Of a stretch of 64,000 bases of DNA, positions 26,226 through 35,080 are shown piece after piece. The position numbers and the translations under genes were made by a program. Where the stretch lies: the NCBI RefSeq assembly GCF_001667505.1, contig NZ_LZHZ01000063.1:248001-312000 (forward strand). The letters are read 5' to 3'. The DNA is from Mycobacterium sp. ACS1612. Its GTDB lineage: Bacteria; Actinomycetota; Actinomycetes; Mycobacteriales; Mycobacteriaceae. Every line of letters begins with the position of its first letter. Position 1 is the stretch's first letter. The notes under the pieces were generated by a model. It was not told where the DNA came from. It worked only from the letters and a program-made list of their open reading frames with translations, and ran no database searches.

Positions 26226-27341
26226 TCAAAGGCCGATGATGTCGGCCGTCTGCTCGGCCAGCGCGGGGCCGAGGGTCATACCGCGGCCACCAGGGCCGGT
26301 TATCACCCAGACGCCGTCATCGGGTGACGTCCGGCACACCAACTGATGCGGGTCGACACATTGGCTGTAGACACCGGCCCACCGCTGGCGGATCGGGGGA
26401 AGCCTGCGGCCGAGAAGCTGCTCGACCAGGTCGGCCAGGTAGGCGTACGGCGCCTCCGACACGTCGAACGCGAACGGCTCGGTGTATTCGTGGGTGTCGC
26501 CGATGGTCAGGCCGCCGTGCAAGCGCTGCACACACAGCAGCTGCATCCGATGTTCGTGCGCGACCGGTGTCTGTGATTCGTTGCGCTGCAGCGTATGTAG
26601 CGCAGGACCTGCGTAACCGGGGTAGTAGCGGAAACTGTCGCCGTCAGCGATGGCGGTGGTGAACCGTTCACCGAGCGGTTCGGTCTGCATCATCTGCAGC
26701 CGTACGCGGCGCACCGGCAGATCGCCCGCCAACTCGCGGACCAGGCCGCCGTGCGCAGCACCCGCGCAGACCAGGACGAGGTCGCCCTCGTGCCGATGCC
26801 CGCGATCGTCGATGACGAGCTGGCCGTCGACGGACCGTGCCTCGGTATGCGGAAGAAATCTGTAGCGCCCTGTGGCCGCCATGTGATCGCGTATCGCGGG
26901 CAGCGCCTGCCGGGATTCCACGACGGCGTCGAGCGAACAGTGCAATCCTGCAAGGTAATCGCCGCGCAGCGCGGGATTGAGCGCACGCACCTGCTCGGCG
27001 TCGAGCAACGTGAAACCACGGCCCTCCGCGTCAGCACGTGCGACGACCTCCTCGGCGACATCGAGTTCGCGTCGCGTCCGCGACAGCGTCAAGGATCCGG
27101 CAGCACGGAAACCGACACCGGGAATGTCGGCGCCGAGTTTCTCCCACAGTTCCCGTGCACGCAGTGCTGCGGCCAGTTCGTCGGTGGCCCTGCCCGACAC
27201 CCAGATCAGTCCGAAGTTGCGCACTGTCGCGCCGCGGGCTTCCGCTTCACGCTCCAGATGCACGACTTCGTGACCACGGCCGATCACCTCTGCGGCGTGC
27301 ATAGTGCCGAGGATGCCTCCACCCACGATCGTCACCCGCAT
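26226..27341 (-). CDS. FAD-dependent aminophosphonate oxidoreductase (HpnW-like, TIGR03364 type)
   Basis: 371 residues from ATG 27341 (ATG 27353 also in frame). The dinucleotide-binding motif is VTIVGGGILGTMHAAEVI and the C-terminal flavin motif VWVITGPGGRGMTLGPALAE. The DAO-family body contains RNFGLIWVSGRA. Proteins of this type are syntenic with TIGR03351 hydrolases and are proposed to deaminate an aminophosphonate oxidatively. The product would be handed to the phosphonatase-like enzyme. The operator at 27416 lies just upstream. Confidence 0.82.
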   Translation of the reverse strand: MRVTIVGGGILGTMHAAEVIGRGHEVVHLEREAEARGATVRNFGLIWVSGRATDELAAALRARELWEKLGADIPGVGFRAAGSLTLSRTRRELDVAEEVVARADAEGRGFTLLDAEQVRALNPALRGDYLAGLHCSLDAVVESRQALPAIRDHMAATGRYRFLPHTEARSVDGQLVIDDRGHRHEGDLVLVCAGAAHGGLVRELAGDLPVRRVRLQMMQTEPLGERFTTAIADGDSFRYYPGYAGPALHTLQRNESQTPVAHEHRMQLLCVQRLHGGLTIGDTHEYTEPFAFDVSEAPYAYLADLVEQLLGRRLPPIRQRWAGVYSQCVDPHQLVCRTSPDDGVWVITGPGGRGMTLGPALAEQTADIIGL

Positions 27342-27415
27342 GGTGCTGAACATGTCCGAGTCAGCTCAAGGGCGCCTGGAGGCGAGGTGTGCCCGGGCCG
27401 AACAACAGGTTAAGA

Positions 27416-27431
27416 ATTGGTATAGACCAAT
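27416..27431. promoter_or_regulatory. GntR/HutC-type operator of the aminophosphonate locus
   Basis: ATTGGT-ATAG-ACCAAT is an inverted repeat with perfect 6-base arms. The core GGTATAGACC is the classic half-site pattern of HutC-subfamily GntR regulators. It lies between the oxidoreductase gene and the truncated GntR gene, the expected place for a shared autoregulatory operator. Confidence 0.65.
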
Positions 27432-27473
27432 CACTGTGCTTGCGGCACGGTCGTTCTCGAAGAGGTCGGTGCG

Positions 27474-27872
27474 ATGCGGCGCTCGCTGCGCGGCGTTTGG
27501 GACGGGGAAGCCGTGGACGAACTCGACCACGCGCTGCAGGCTGCGGCGAGGGCTCGTGACGACGGCCAGCGCATCGGATTGGAGAGCACCTACCTACCCA
27601 AGGTCCGGTTCAGCTCCTTCGCCGAAACCTTCGACCCGGCCACATCGTTGTATGCCGCCGTGCGAGCCGCGGGTGTCGAGTTCGGTTCGGCGGTCGAGCG
27701 CATCGAGACAGTGCTGCCTTCGCCCCGTGAAGCCACACTGCTCGAAACGACCACGGCGATGCCGATGCTGTTGCTCAACCGGCGTTCTCTCGATGTCGAC
27801 GGGCGGCCCATCGAACTGGTTCGCGCGCTGTATCGGGGCGACCGCATCGCTTTCGAGACGCTATTGACCTGA
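27474..27872 (+). pseudogene. 5'-truncated GntR regulator, partial UTRA ligand domain
   Basis: A 132-codon frame from ATG 27474 retains the end of a UTRA domain: IGLESTYLPKVRFSSFAETF, then TTAMPMLLLNRRSLDVDGRP and IELVRALYRGDRIAFET. The winged helix-turn-helix of about 70 residues and the first UTRA strands are missing; the 120 bases upstream do not encode them in any frame. It is divergent from the aminophosphonate genes and sits beside a HutC-type operator, so it is the remains of their regulator. A short ligand-binding protein may still be made. Confidence 0.65.
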
Positions 27873-30617
27873 TGTGCCCATGATCCGGCCGAGTTCGGCG
27901 CGGGTGTGGATGTCGAATTTCCGGTAGATCCGGGTCAGGTTCGCCTCGACCGTCTTCGGGCTGACACACAGACGCGCCGCCACGTCGGCGGTGGTCATGC
28001 CCGCCCCCGCGAGTTCTGCCACCCGCCGCTCGGACGGGGTGAGGTCGGCGCCGCGGGTCGGGCCGACGTTCGCGCGCTCCAGTTCGGCGCGGGTGCGCTG
28101 CACCCACAGCGCACTGCCCATCTGCTCGAACGCCCGCAACGCCTCGCCGAGCGTCGCTTCGGTCGCCACCTTCTGGCGCCTGCGCCGCTGCAACTGACCG
28201 AGTAACAACTGGGTGCGGGCCCGTTCGAACGGCATCGGCAGCCTGCCGAACTCCGTAAGTGCTTGGCGCGCAGCCCGTTCCGCCGCTTCGACCTCGCCCT
28301 GCGCGGCCAGCATCATGGCCCGGCATCGCCCACCGGCCGCCAACATCCACGGCCGGTCCAGCAGTACGCCGTTGTGCTCCAGCGCCTTGATCATCGGTTC
28401 GGCGTCGGCCTGCCTGCCGAGCGCGATCAGCGCCTCGACCGCGTCCGGCATGAATGACGCGGTGACGATTTCGGTGCCGGGCATGTCGGGGAAATCGTCG
28501 CAGCACTGCGACAACGCCGCTGCCGCTTCGACGTGGTTGCCCAACGACACTTCGAGGAAGCCAAGGACGGACATCGGCCAGTACGCCAACCGCGATGTGC
28601 CGCAGCGTTCGACGGCCGCCATCGCACCCTCGATATCGGCGCGTGCATCGCGTTCCCGGCCCACGTACGCCGCCGCGGCCGCACGCATCGTCTTGGCGAC
28701 GGCCACCATCTGGTCACCACCGAGTTCCTCTGCGAGGCGGACGGCTTCCGTTGCCACGTGCCGCGCGTCGACGAATCGGCCTCGCCAGATCTCGACCAGC
28801 GCGGTGTGCACGGCGACGAAGATGAGGTCACTGTCGGCCCCATGGTCGATGCAGCGCCGCCGTACCCGCTCCCAATCGACCCGGGCCTCGTCGAGCCTGC
28901 CGGTCCACGCCCACAGCTGGGCCTTGGCGGCACTGGCCATGAACGGCGCCGACACGTCCTGGCGGGGGTCCTCCAATTCGAGCGCCCTGTCCAGCGCCGC
29001 TTCGTCAATCCCGTTGCCGTCCAACGCATTGATCGTCGCGTAGTTGGCCAGGGCCTGGCTGACCAAGGTGGGGACACCGACTTCCTCGGCTTCACCGACC
29101 GCGCGCTTGGCGATCTGCAACGCCTCGTCGTAGAAGCCCGCGAGGCTCTGCGCGAAGGACAGCGCGAGTAGCGTCGGGAGCAGCATCTGCGGGCTGTCCT
29201 CGGCCTCGTCGACGGCACGCTTCAACAGTGCCGCCGCCTCGTCGACGGTGCTGCTGAACGCCGTGGTCCCGGCCAGCAGGTTCAGCGCGAAAGCCCGCTG
29301 AGGACCCGGCGGCAGTTGGTCGACCACGGGAGCGACCAGGTCACCGGCCCGCGCGGCGTCACCTGCCCGAAGGTGGTTCTCCGCCGCGTGAAGTCGTCGC
29401 GATGGCGTGTCGCCGCCGAGTTTGATTGCCAGATCCAGCAATTCGGCCGCTGCAACGGGTGAACCCTTGGTCCGCGCAGAACACGCCGCCTTGTCGAGCG
29501 CCCGCAACAATTCGGGATCGGCGGTCGACGCGGCCAGGGCCATGTGTCGGGCCTTGAGCTCGGGTTGCGTGACGACGTCGGCCACCCTGCCGTGCATCTC
29601 GCGCCGCAGCGCCGGTGCGGTGGTGGAGTAAACCCCCCTGGCCAACAGTGGATGGCGGTAGTGCACCCGGTTGCCGTGCACGGTGATGACGCCATGGCGC
29701 TCCGCGTCGTCGAGCAGTTCCAGCGTTCGCCGCACCGGCGTCCCGGTCGCGCGCGCAAGCGCCTCGACAGTCGGGTCTGCGACACAGGCAGCGGCAAGCA
29801 GCACTCGCCAGGTCTCCTCGCTGAGGTCCTCCACGCGGATCCGCACCAGGTCGGCCAACGTTCGCGGGAGCTCCGCCTCGATGCCGGACGATCCGTTGTC
29901 GATGGCGCGCGCCAGTTCGAGCGCAAAGAACGGGTTGCCAGCCGAGATTTCGATGATGCGCCGCATCGTCGGGCGGGGGAAACACCGGCCCAACCGCACA
30001 GCGAGCAATTCGTGCAGTTCCGCCATGCCCATCGGCCCGACCTGGATCCGGCGGATCCCGTCGGGTGACTCCAACTGGAGCCACGACACCGCGCTCGCGC
30101 CACCCGGCTCCGGTCGCTCGGTGAGCAGAAGCACCGTGCGCCGCCGCAGCCGCCGCGCCACGTATGCGAGCACCGCGCGACTGCACCCGTCGAGCCACTG
30201 CAGATCGTCGACGCCGATCATCACCGGGCCGCGCCTGCCGAGTCTCTGCACGACAGACAACAGCGCCGCAGCGACGGAGTGCACGTCGGCGCTCGAGGCG
30301 TCACTGCTGCCCCGCAACAGCACCCGATCGACGGCCGCCCGCTGCATCTCCGGCAACCCGGTCAGCACCTCGGCATCGACTTCTGCGAACAGATCGGCCA
30401 CCGTGCCGTACGCCATGTCCGCCTCGACCTTCGCCGCGCGCGCCGACAACGCATGGAAGCCACATTCGGCCGCTTGCTCGATCGCGGCGAGCCAGAGCGT
30501 GGTCTTGCCGATGCCCTCCTCGCCCTCGATGAGCAGCGCCGACGCAGACGTGCTCGCACCCTCCACGTAGTTGGCTATCGTTCTTAAATCGTCCGAACGG
30601 CCTACAACTGCCCCCAT
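27861..30617 (-). CDS. LuxR-family large ATP-binding transcriptional regulator (LAL type)
   Basis: 918 residues from ATG 30617. An N-terminal AAA/STAND ATPase has Walker A LLIEGEEGIGKTTLW (about residues 29-43) and Walker B-like VMIGVDDLQW. A long helical TPR-like middle follows, then a LuxR helix-turn-helix at the C-terminus (LTPSERRVAELAGAGMTTAD, ending SPKTVEANLTRIYRKFDIHT). A longer frame upstream of 30617 is antisense to the esterase gene and is not part of it. The ligand is unknown. The divergent lipW-like esterase gene is its most likely target. Confidence 0.88.
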   Translation of the reverse strand: MGAVVGRSDDLRTIANYVEGASTSASALLIEGEEGIGKTTLWLAAIEQAAECGFHALSARAAKVEADMAYGTVADLFAEVDAEVLTGLPEMQRAAVDRVLLRGSSDASSADVHSVAAALLSVVQRLGRRGPVMIGVDDLQWLDGCSRAVLAYVARRLRRRTVLLLTERPEPGGASAVSWLQLESPDGIRRIQVGPMGMAELHELLAVRLGRCFPRPTMRRIIEISAGNPFFALELARAIDNGSSGIEAELPRTLADLVRIRVEDLSEETWRVLLAAACVADPTVEALARATGTPVRRTLELLDDAERHGVITVHGNRVHYRHPLLARGVYSTTAPALRREMHGRVADVVTQPELKARHMALAASTADPELLRALDKAACSARTKGSPVAAAELLDLAIKLGGDTPSRRLHAAENHLRAGDAARAGDLVAPVVDQLPPGPQRAFALNLLAGTTAFSSTVDEAAALLKRAVDEAEDSPQMLLPTLLALSFAQSLAGFYDEALQIAKRAVGEAEEVGVPTLVSQALANYATINALDGNGIDEAALDRALELEDPRQDVSAPFMASAAKAQLWAWTGRLDEARVDWERVRRRCIDHGADSDLIFVAVHTALVEIWRGRFVDARHVATEAVRLAEELGGDQMVAVAKTMRAAAAAYVGRERDARADIEGAMAAVERCGTSRLAYWPMSVLGFLEVSLGNHVEAAAALSQCCDDFPDMPGTEIVTASFMPDAVEALIALGRQADAEPMIKALEHNGVLLDRPWMLAAGGRCRAMMLAAQGEVEAAERAARQALTEFGRLPMPFERARTQLLLGQLQRRRRQKVATEATLGEALRAFEQMGSALWVQRTRAELERANVGPTRGADLTPSERRVAELAGAGMTTADVAARLCVSPKTVEANLTRIYRKFDIHTRAELGRIMGTSGQ

Positions 30618-30661
30618 GTCGGTAATCGTTGCATTCAGCAAATGTTTCGGCGGACAAATCG

Positions 30662-30674
30662 CAAAAAATTTTTG
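30662..30674. promoter_or_regulatory. AT-rich palindrome in the LAL regulator/lipW divergent region
   Basis: CAAAAAA-TTTTTG is a 13-base near-perfect palindrome in an otherwise GC-rich genome. It lies 18 bases before the esterase ATG and 45 bases from the regulator start. It may be a regulator site or a promoter core; nothing more can be said. Confidence 0.3.
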
Positions 30675-30692
30675 ACGAGAACGAAAGTTTGA

Positions 30693-31619
30693 ATGGCTTC
30701 GCCCACTGGTAATACTTCTCGCGTGTCCACGGAGTTTCACCCCGACCTGCGTCGCGTCGCCCGCCACATCCCCAGGCAGATCATCACGCCGGCCACTGTC
30801 CCGTTCCTGCGCGCGTCGGAGCGTTTGCTCTGGCGGCGGACCCCCAAGGACGTCGAGGTGCTCACGTTGGCGTCCGGCGTCGGGATCCGACTGTTCCGAC
30901 CCGCAGGCGTGAGCGGGCCGATGCCTGCGCTGCTGTGGATCCACGGCGGCGGGTACGTGATCGGCAAGGCGGCCCAGGACGACGCCCTGTGTCGGCGCTA
31001 TGCGCGCGAAGTCGGCGCCATCGTTGCCTCGGTCGACTACCGGCTTGCGCCCGAACACCCCTACCCCGCATCGCTGGAGGACTGCTACTCGGCGCTGCGG
31101 TGGTTGGTGCGACTGCCGTCGGTGGACCCGGACCTGGTGGCGATCGGAGGAGCCAGCGCAGGCGGTGGGCTGGCCGCCGCACTCGCATTGCTCACCCGTG
31201 ATCGCGGCGAGATCCCTTTGGCTGCACAGCTTTTGGTGTATCCCATGCTCGACGACCGCACCGTGGGAAGACATCACGACCACCCCGGCTTGCGGTTGTG
31301 GAATCAGTCGAGCAACAAGTACGGATGGTCGGCCTATCTCGGCGGCGCCGACCCGGAAGTTGCCGTGCCTGCCCGGCGCGAGGACCTCAGCGGCCTGCCG
31401 CCGGCGTGGCTGGGCGTCGGCACCCTGGACCTGTTTCACGACGAAGATTTGGCCTACGCCGAACGACTCAGGGCCGCCGGGGTGCGCTGCGATGTCGAGA
31501 TCGTCGAGGGCGCGTTCCACGGCTTCGACGGTATAGTCCCGAAAGCCGATGTGTCGCAGCGGTTTTTCGACAGCCAGTGCGCGCTGTTGCGCGAGATGTT
31601 GACGCCTGCGGCCGCCTAA
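30693..31619 (+). CDS. lipW: Hormone-sensitive-lipase-family esterase (LipW-like)
   Basis: 308 residues from ATG 30693; GTG 30723 would give the shorter N-terminus STEFHPDLRRVAR and is also plausible. Family IV esterase motifs are LLWIHGGGYVIG (oxyanion hole), GGASAGGGLAAAL (nucleophile Ser), LGVGTLDLFHDED (acid) and EGAFHGFDG (His). It hydrolyses short acyl esters. In M. tuberculosis lipW neighbours Rv0216; here about 13 kb separates them. The 3' end overlaps the convergent MmgE/PrpD gene. Confidence 0.8.
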   Translation: MASPTGNTSRVSTEFHPDLRRVARHIPRQIITPATVPFLRASERLLWRRTPKDVEVLTLASGVGIRLFRPAGVSGPMPALLWIHGGGYVIGKAAQDDALCRRYAREVGAIVASVDYRLAPEHPYPASLEDCYSALRWLVRLPSVDPDLVAIGGASAGGGLAAALALLTRDRGEIPLAAQLLVYPMLDDRTVGRHHDHPGLRLWNQSSNKYGWSAYLGGADPEVAVPARREDLSGLPPAWLGVGTLDLFHDEDLAYAERLRAAGVRCDVEIVEGAFHGFDGIVPKADVSQRFFDSQCALLREMLTPAAA

Positions 31620-32980
31620 TCCGTTGGCGCTGCCAGGCGCAGCACGGCGCGGATGTCGTCGTGGTCCAGCAGCTTCCAGCAGGCTTCGGCGAGTTCGTCG
31701 GTGCGGCCACGGCCGAGCACCGGGGTGGCCAGCGCGGTGAACTTCTCCTGCAGTTGCGCATCGGTCATCGGGTTGTCGGGCGTGCCGAGGTTGTGCGCGA
31801 CGTGGCGCTGCAGCGTGCGACCGTCGCGCAAGGCCACCACCACCAGCGCCGAGTCCTTGGTCTGTTCGGGGTCGGCGTGCACACGGATCCGCTCACGCAG
31901 CCGCACCAACGCCGGGTCGCCGACGCGTTCGTCGGTGAACTGTTCCAGCAGTGCCGCGCCGTCAGCGAGCGCGACCGCGAGCACGTGGTAGATGCTGAAC
32001 TTGCCCTCCAGACCCGTGCGTGGCTCGGCGAGTCCGGTTGTCGTCTTCACGTAGTCGTGGACATAGGCGTCGACCGACGCGACGTCGGCGGCGGTCAGCC
32101 CGTACTCGGCGCGCAACTCGAGCAGCGCCTGGGCGGGCGGATGGGTCAGCGAGCCGCAGGCGTACGGCTTGAAGCCGTCGCGTGGCAGATACCAGGTCTC
32201 ACCGATGCCCTCGACGGCCCGCTCGGGCAGCGGATCGGGCGAGAACAGGTGCAGAAACCCGCGATGCCCCTCGATCGGCACGGTGCTCGAGGTGAAGCCG
32301 TCGCGGGCGAGGAAACCCGACACCAGTCCGTCGGAGGCGGCCTTTCCCGCGTGCAGCGCCTTGCCCATCGAGCCGTAGACCACCTTCATCCCGGCCGACT
32401 GCGTGGCGCCCGTGCCTATGGCGGCCAGCATCTGTTCCGGCGGAAGGCCGAGCACCCGCGCGGTGGCGGCGGCGGCGCCGATGTGCCCCACCGTCCCCGT
32501 CACGTGCCAGCCGACGTCGTAGTGGCCGGGCCCGGCAGCGACTGCGACGCGAGTCTGCACCTCGAAGCCCGCAACGAAGGCTTCCACAGCCAGCTTGCCC
32601 GGCACGGGCACCAGTTCGGCCGCCGCCGCGATCGCCGGCCACAGCGGGGCGCTGCCGTGGATGGTGGTGCGATCCGGGTTGAACGTGTCGTCGAAGTCGA
32701 GCACGTGCGCGGCGATTCCGTTGGCCAGCGCGGCCTGCCCGGCCGCCGCGCGCTCCGCGGTGCCCACGATGCCTGCGACCTGTGAACCGTCGGGATCCAT
32801 CGCCCGGATCGCGGCGCGGACCCGGGCGCTCTCGGGCGTCACCGCGCCTGCGATGGTGCAGCCGAGCCAGTCGACAAGGCATCGCAGGACCTGGTGCACG
32901 ACATCGTCGGGGAGGGACTCGACCCGCACACCGGACGCGAAACAGGCCAGTGCACCGCTGACAGAGGACTGATCGCTCAC
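31616..32980 (-). CDS. MmgE/PrpD family protein, paralogue 1
   Basis: 454 residues from GTG 32980. The all-helical PrpD N-domain carries the typical ANGIAAHVLDFDDTFNPDRT and HYDVGWHVTGTVGHIGAA. The second domain has GFKPYACGSLTHPPAQALLE and RTGLEGKFSIYHVLAVALAD. Family members include 2-methylcitrate dehydratase, cis-aconitate decarboxylase and iminodisuccinate epimerase, so the reaction is probably on a small polycarboxylate. It is divergent from paralogue 2 across a 50-base region filled by a long palindrome. Confidence 0.88.
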   Translation of the reverse strand: MSDQSSVSGALACFASGVRVESLPDDVVHQVLRCLVDWLGCTIAGAVTPESARVRAAIRAMDPDGSQVAGIVGTAERAAAGQAALANGIAAHVLDFDDTFNPDRTTIHGSAPLWPAIAAAAELVPVPGKLAVEAFVAGFEVQTRVAVAAGPGHYDVGWHVTGTVGHIGAAAATARVLGLPPEQMLAAIGTGATQSAGMKVVYGSMGKALHAGKAASDGLVSGFLARDGFTSSTVPIEGHRGFLHLFSPDPLPERAVEGIGETWYLPRDGFKPYACGSLTHPPAQALLELRAEYGLTAADVASVDAYVHDYVKTTTGLAEPRTGLEGKFSIYHVLAVALADGAALLEQFTDERVGDPALVRLRERIRVHADPEQTKDSALVVVALRDGRTLQRHVAHNLGTPDNPMTDAQLQEKFTALATPVLGRGRTDELAEACWKLLDHDDIRAVLRLAAPTD

Positions 32981-32991
32981 CGAGAGACTCC

Positions 32992-33028
32992 AGTCTGTAT
33001 TACGGAAAAAAATTCTGTTATACAGACT
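32992..33028. promoter_or_regulatory. 37-bp palindromic operator with core CGGAA-N5-TTCTG
   Basis: AGTCTGTAT at 32992-33000 and ATACAGACT at 33020-33028 are perfect inverted arms. Inside them lies CGGAA-AAAAA-TTCTG (33003-33017). The element fills the gap between two divergent starts. On the forward strand TATACA at 33019 can serve as a -10 box placing transcription start at the ATG, so paralogue 2 may be leaderless. The core recurs at 39579 and 42127. Confidence 0.75.
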
Positions 33029-33030
33029 AC

Positions 33031-34410
33031 ATGGCATCTGACCCGGGAAGCTATGACGATCGCACTTCTGTCGAGACACGTACGCTGCTCGACTTCGTCT
33101 GCCACACCAGTGCCGCGGAGATCCCCGGCGAAGTGCTGCACGAGAGCGCCAGATGCCTGCTCGACCATGTCGGTCTTGCGGTCGCAGGCGCACAGGAGCC
33201 TGCCGCGCGGATCGTTCGCGAGCAGTGCGCCGTGCTCGGCGGCGAACAGCAAGCCCTTGCCCTGGGCACGACCGAGCGACTGCGGGTCACCGACGCCGCG
33301 TTGGCCAATGGGATCGCCTGTCACGCACTGGATTTCGATGACACGCACCTCCCGACGATCCTGCATCCGACCACCCCGCTGTACGCCGCGGGCACTCCGC
33401 TGGCGCAGTGGCGGCAGACCAGCGGTGTCGATCTGCTTGCCGCGCACGCGCTCGGCTACGAACTCGCGGCCAGGGCCAGCAACGCGCTGTATCCCGAGCA
33501 TTACGACGCCGGTTGGCACATGACGGGCACCACCGGCGCGCTTGCCGCCGTGACTGTCGCAATCAGGCTGCTCGGCCTCAGCGGTATCGCGGCCACGCAT
33601 TGCCTGAGCATCGCCGCGACGCAGGCCGCGGGACATCGCGAGCAGTTCGGCACCATGACCAAACCGTTCCATGCCGGCCACGCCGCAGCGTCGGGCGTCT
33701 GGGCTGGCCTGCTCGCCGCGGGCGGGTTCACCGGGGCACCTGATCCGCTGCAGGGCCGGCGCGGCATGTTCGCGGTGATGTCCTCGGCCAGCAGTGCCAA
33801 CGATCTGGTCGACGGACTCGGGCAGCGGTGGCAGATCTTCGACAACGGGGTGAAGCCGTACGCATGCGGGGTGGTGATCCACCCCGCCATCGACGCGGTG
33901 CGCGACCTCGCCGTCCGCCGCGGGCTTGCCCCGGACGCCATCGAGAAGATTCGACTGCGGGTACACCCGCTGGTGCTGGAGCTGACCGGAAAGACCGATC
34001 CCCGAACGGGTTTGGAGGGCAAGTTCTCGGTGACGTTCGCCTGTTCGATCGCGCTGCTGGACGGCCGTGCCGGCGAAGCCGAATTCTCCGACTCCGCCGT
34101 GGTGCGACCCGACGTCCGCGAACTGATGGCACGCATCGAGGTGGTGCCCGACGCCGACGTCCCGCATACCCAGGCCGGCGCGACCGCGCTCACCGACGAC
34201 GGCAACAGCGTGGACACCTGGGTCGACCATGCCCGTGGCACGCCGGGCAATCGGCTCTCCGATGACGAACTGCGGGACAAATTCCACGGCCTGGCGGACG
34301 GCGTTCTCGGCCGCGAGCGGGCAAATCAGTTGGCGGAGAGCATCTTCGGGCTTGCCGATGGCGGCGACGTCGACGCGATGGCCGAACTCACCACACCGCT
34401 GGCGCGCTGA
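33031..34410 (+). CDS. MmgE/PrpD family protein, paralogue 2
   Basis: 459 residues from ATG 33031, three bases after the palindromic operator. Conserved blocks are ANGIACHALDFDDTHLPTIL, HYDAGWHMTGTTGALAAV, GVKPYACGVVIHPAIDAV and RTGLEGKFSVTFACSIALLD. It differs clearly from paralogues 1 and 3 outside these blocks, so the three are not recent duplicates. Same broad reaction class: dehydration, decarboxylation or epimerisation of a polycarboxylate. The 3' end overlaps the SDR gene on the other strand. Confidence 0.88.
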   Translation: MASDPGSYDDRTSVETRTLLDFVCHTSAAEIPGEVLHESARCLLDHVGLAVAGAQEPAARIVREQCAVLGGEQQALALGTTERLRVTDAALANGIACHALDFDDTHLPTILHPTTPLYAAGTPLAQWRQTSGVDLLAAHALGYELAARASNALYPEHYDAGWHMTGTTGALAAVTVAIRLLGLSGIAATHCLSIAATQAAGHREQFGTMTKPFHAGHAAASGVWAGLLAAGGFTGAPDPLQGRRGMFAVMSSASSANDLVDGLGQRWQIFDNGVKPYACGVVIHPAIDAVRDLAVRRGLAPDAIEKIRLRVHPLVLELTGKTDPRTGLEGKFSVTFACSIALLDGRAGEAEFSDSAVVRPDVRELMARIEVVPDADVPHTQAGATALTDDGNSVDTWVDHARGTPGNRLSDDELRDKFHGLADGVLGRERANQLAESIFGLADGGDVDAMAELTTPLAR

Positions 34411-35080
34411 CGACTGAACCGTCGCAGTCGACCCGGACCACGGTGCCGGTGACCTCCGCGGCGTTCACAAACGCCAACCACGCGACCTGAGAAGCGATTT
34501 CGGCTCTGCAGCGGTCCAATTCGGGACCCTCGGTATCGACGCCGGGGGACACCGCGTTGACCGCGACCCCGTCGTCTCGAAGCGCTGCGGCGAGTGCGAG
34601 CGTCATGCCGAGCAGACCGTGCTTGGCCGCGGACAGGTGCACGCGGTCCGGGTCGCCCGCCAATGCATTGCGCCCGAGGATGTTGATGATGCGTCCGCCG
34701 GGGATGAGTGCGGGTAGTGCGTGGCGGACACAGCGGAACGCGCCGTCGAGGGTGACCGAGCGGACCTGATACCAGTCGTCCTCGCTGATGTTCTGTACGC
34801 GCTGCCTCGGTCGGTACGACGCGTTGTTGACAAGTACCCGCACCCTGCCACGTTCGGCGATGACGTCATACATCCGCCGAACCGCCGACGGATCGGTGAC
34901 GTTGGCGGTGACCGCGAAGGCGCGGCCGCCGCCCGCCCGGATCGCCGCCGCCACCGCGTCGGCCTCCTCGGTACGCGCCCTGGTATTCACCGCCACCGTA
35001 AGGCCCTCACGGGCAAGGCGTTCGGCGATCACTGCGCCGAGGCCACTGCCCGCTCCTGTGACGAGGGCGATGTCATCCAT
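34388..35080 (-). CDS. SDR-family protein lacking the catalytic Ser and Tyr
   Basis: 230 residues, classical SDR fold. The cofactor motif is VTGAGSGLGAVIAERL and the NNAS turn is present (VLVNNASYRP). The usual YxxxK is HLSAAKHG (Leu in place of Tyr, Lys kept), and the NISS-type catalytic Ser region reads INILGRNAL. It may have lost dehydrogenase activity, or may use another residue, or act as a binding partner. The start overlaps the stop of PrpD paralogue 3 (ATGGATGA), placing it last in the tctBAC-prpD-sdr operon. Confidence 0.85.
   Translation of the reverse strand: MDDIALVTGAGSGLGAVIAERLAREGLTVAVNTRARTEEADAVAAAIRAGGGRAFAVTANVTDPSAVRRMYDVIAERGRVRVLVNNASYRPRQRVQNISEDDWYQVRSVTLDGAFRCVRHALPALIPGGRIINILGRNALAGDPDRVHLSAAKHGLLGMTLALAAALRDDGVAVNAVSPGVDTEGPELDRCRAEIASQVAWLAFVNAAEVTGTVVRVDCDGSVVSAPAVW

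Noticed and set aside
30618..31520. Upstream extension of the LuxR-type regulator frame by about 300 codons
   Set aside because: The extension is antisense to the lipW-like esterase; the conserved start MGAVVGRSDDL fits ATG 30617.
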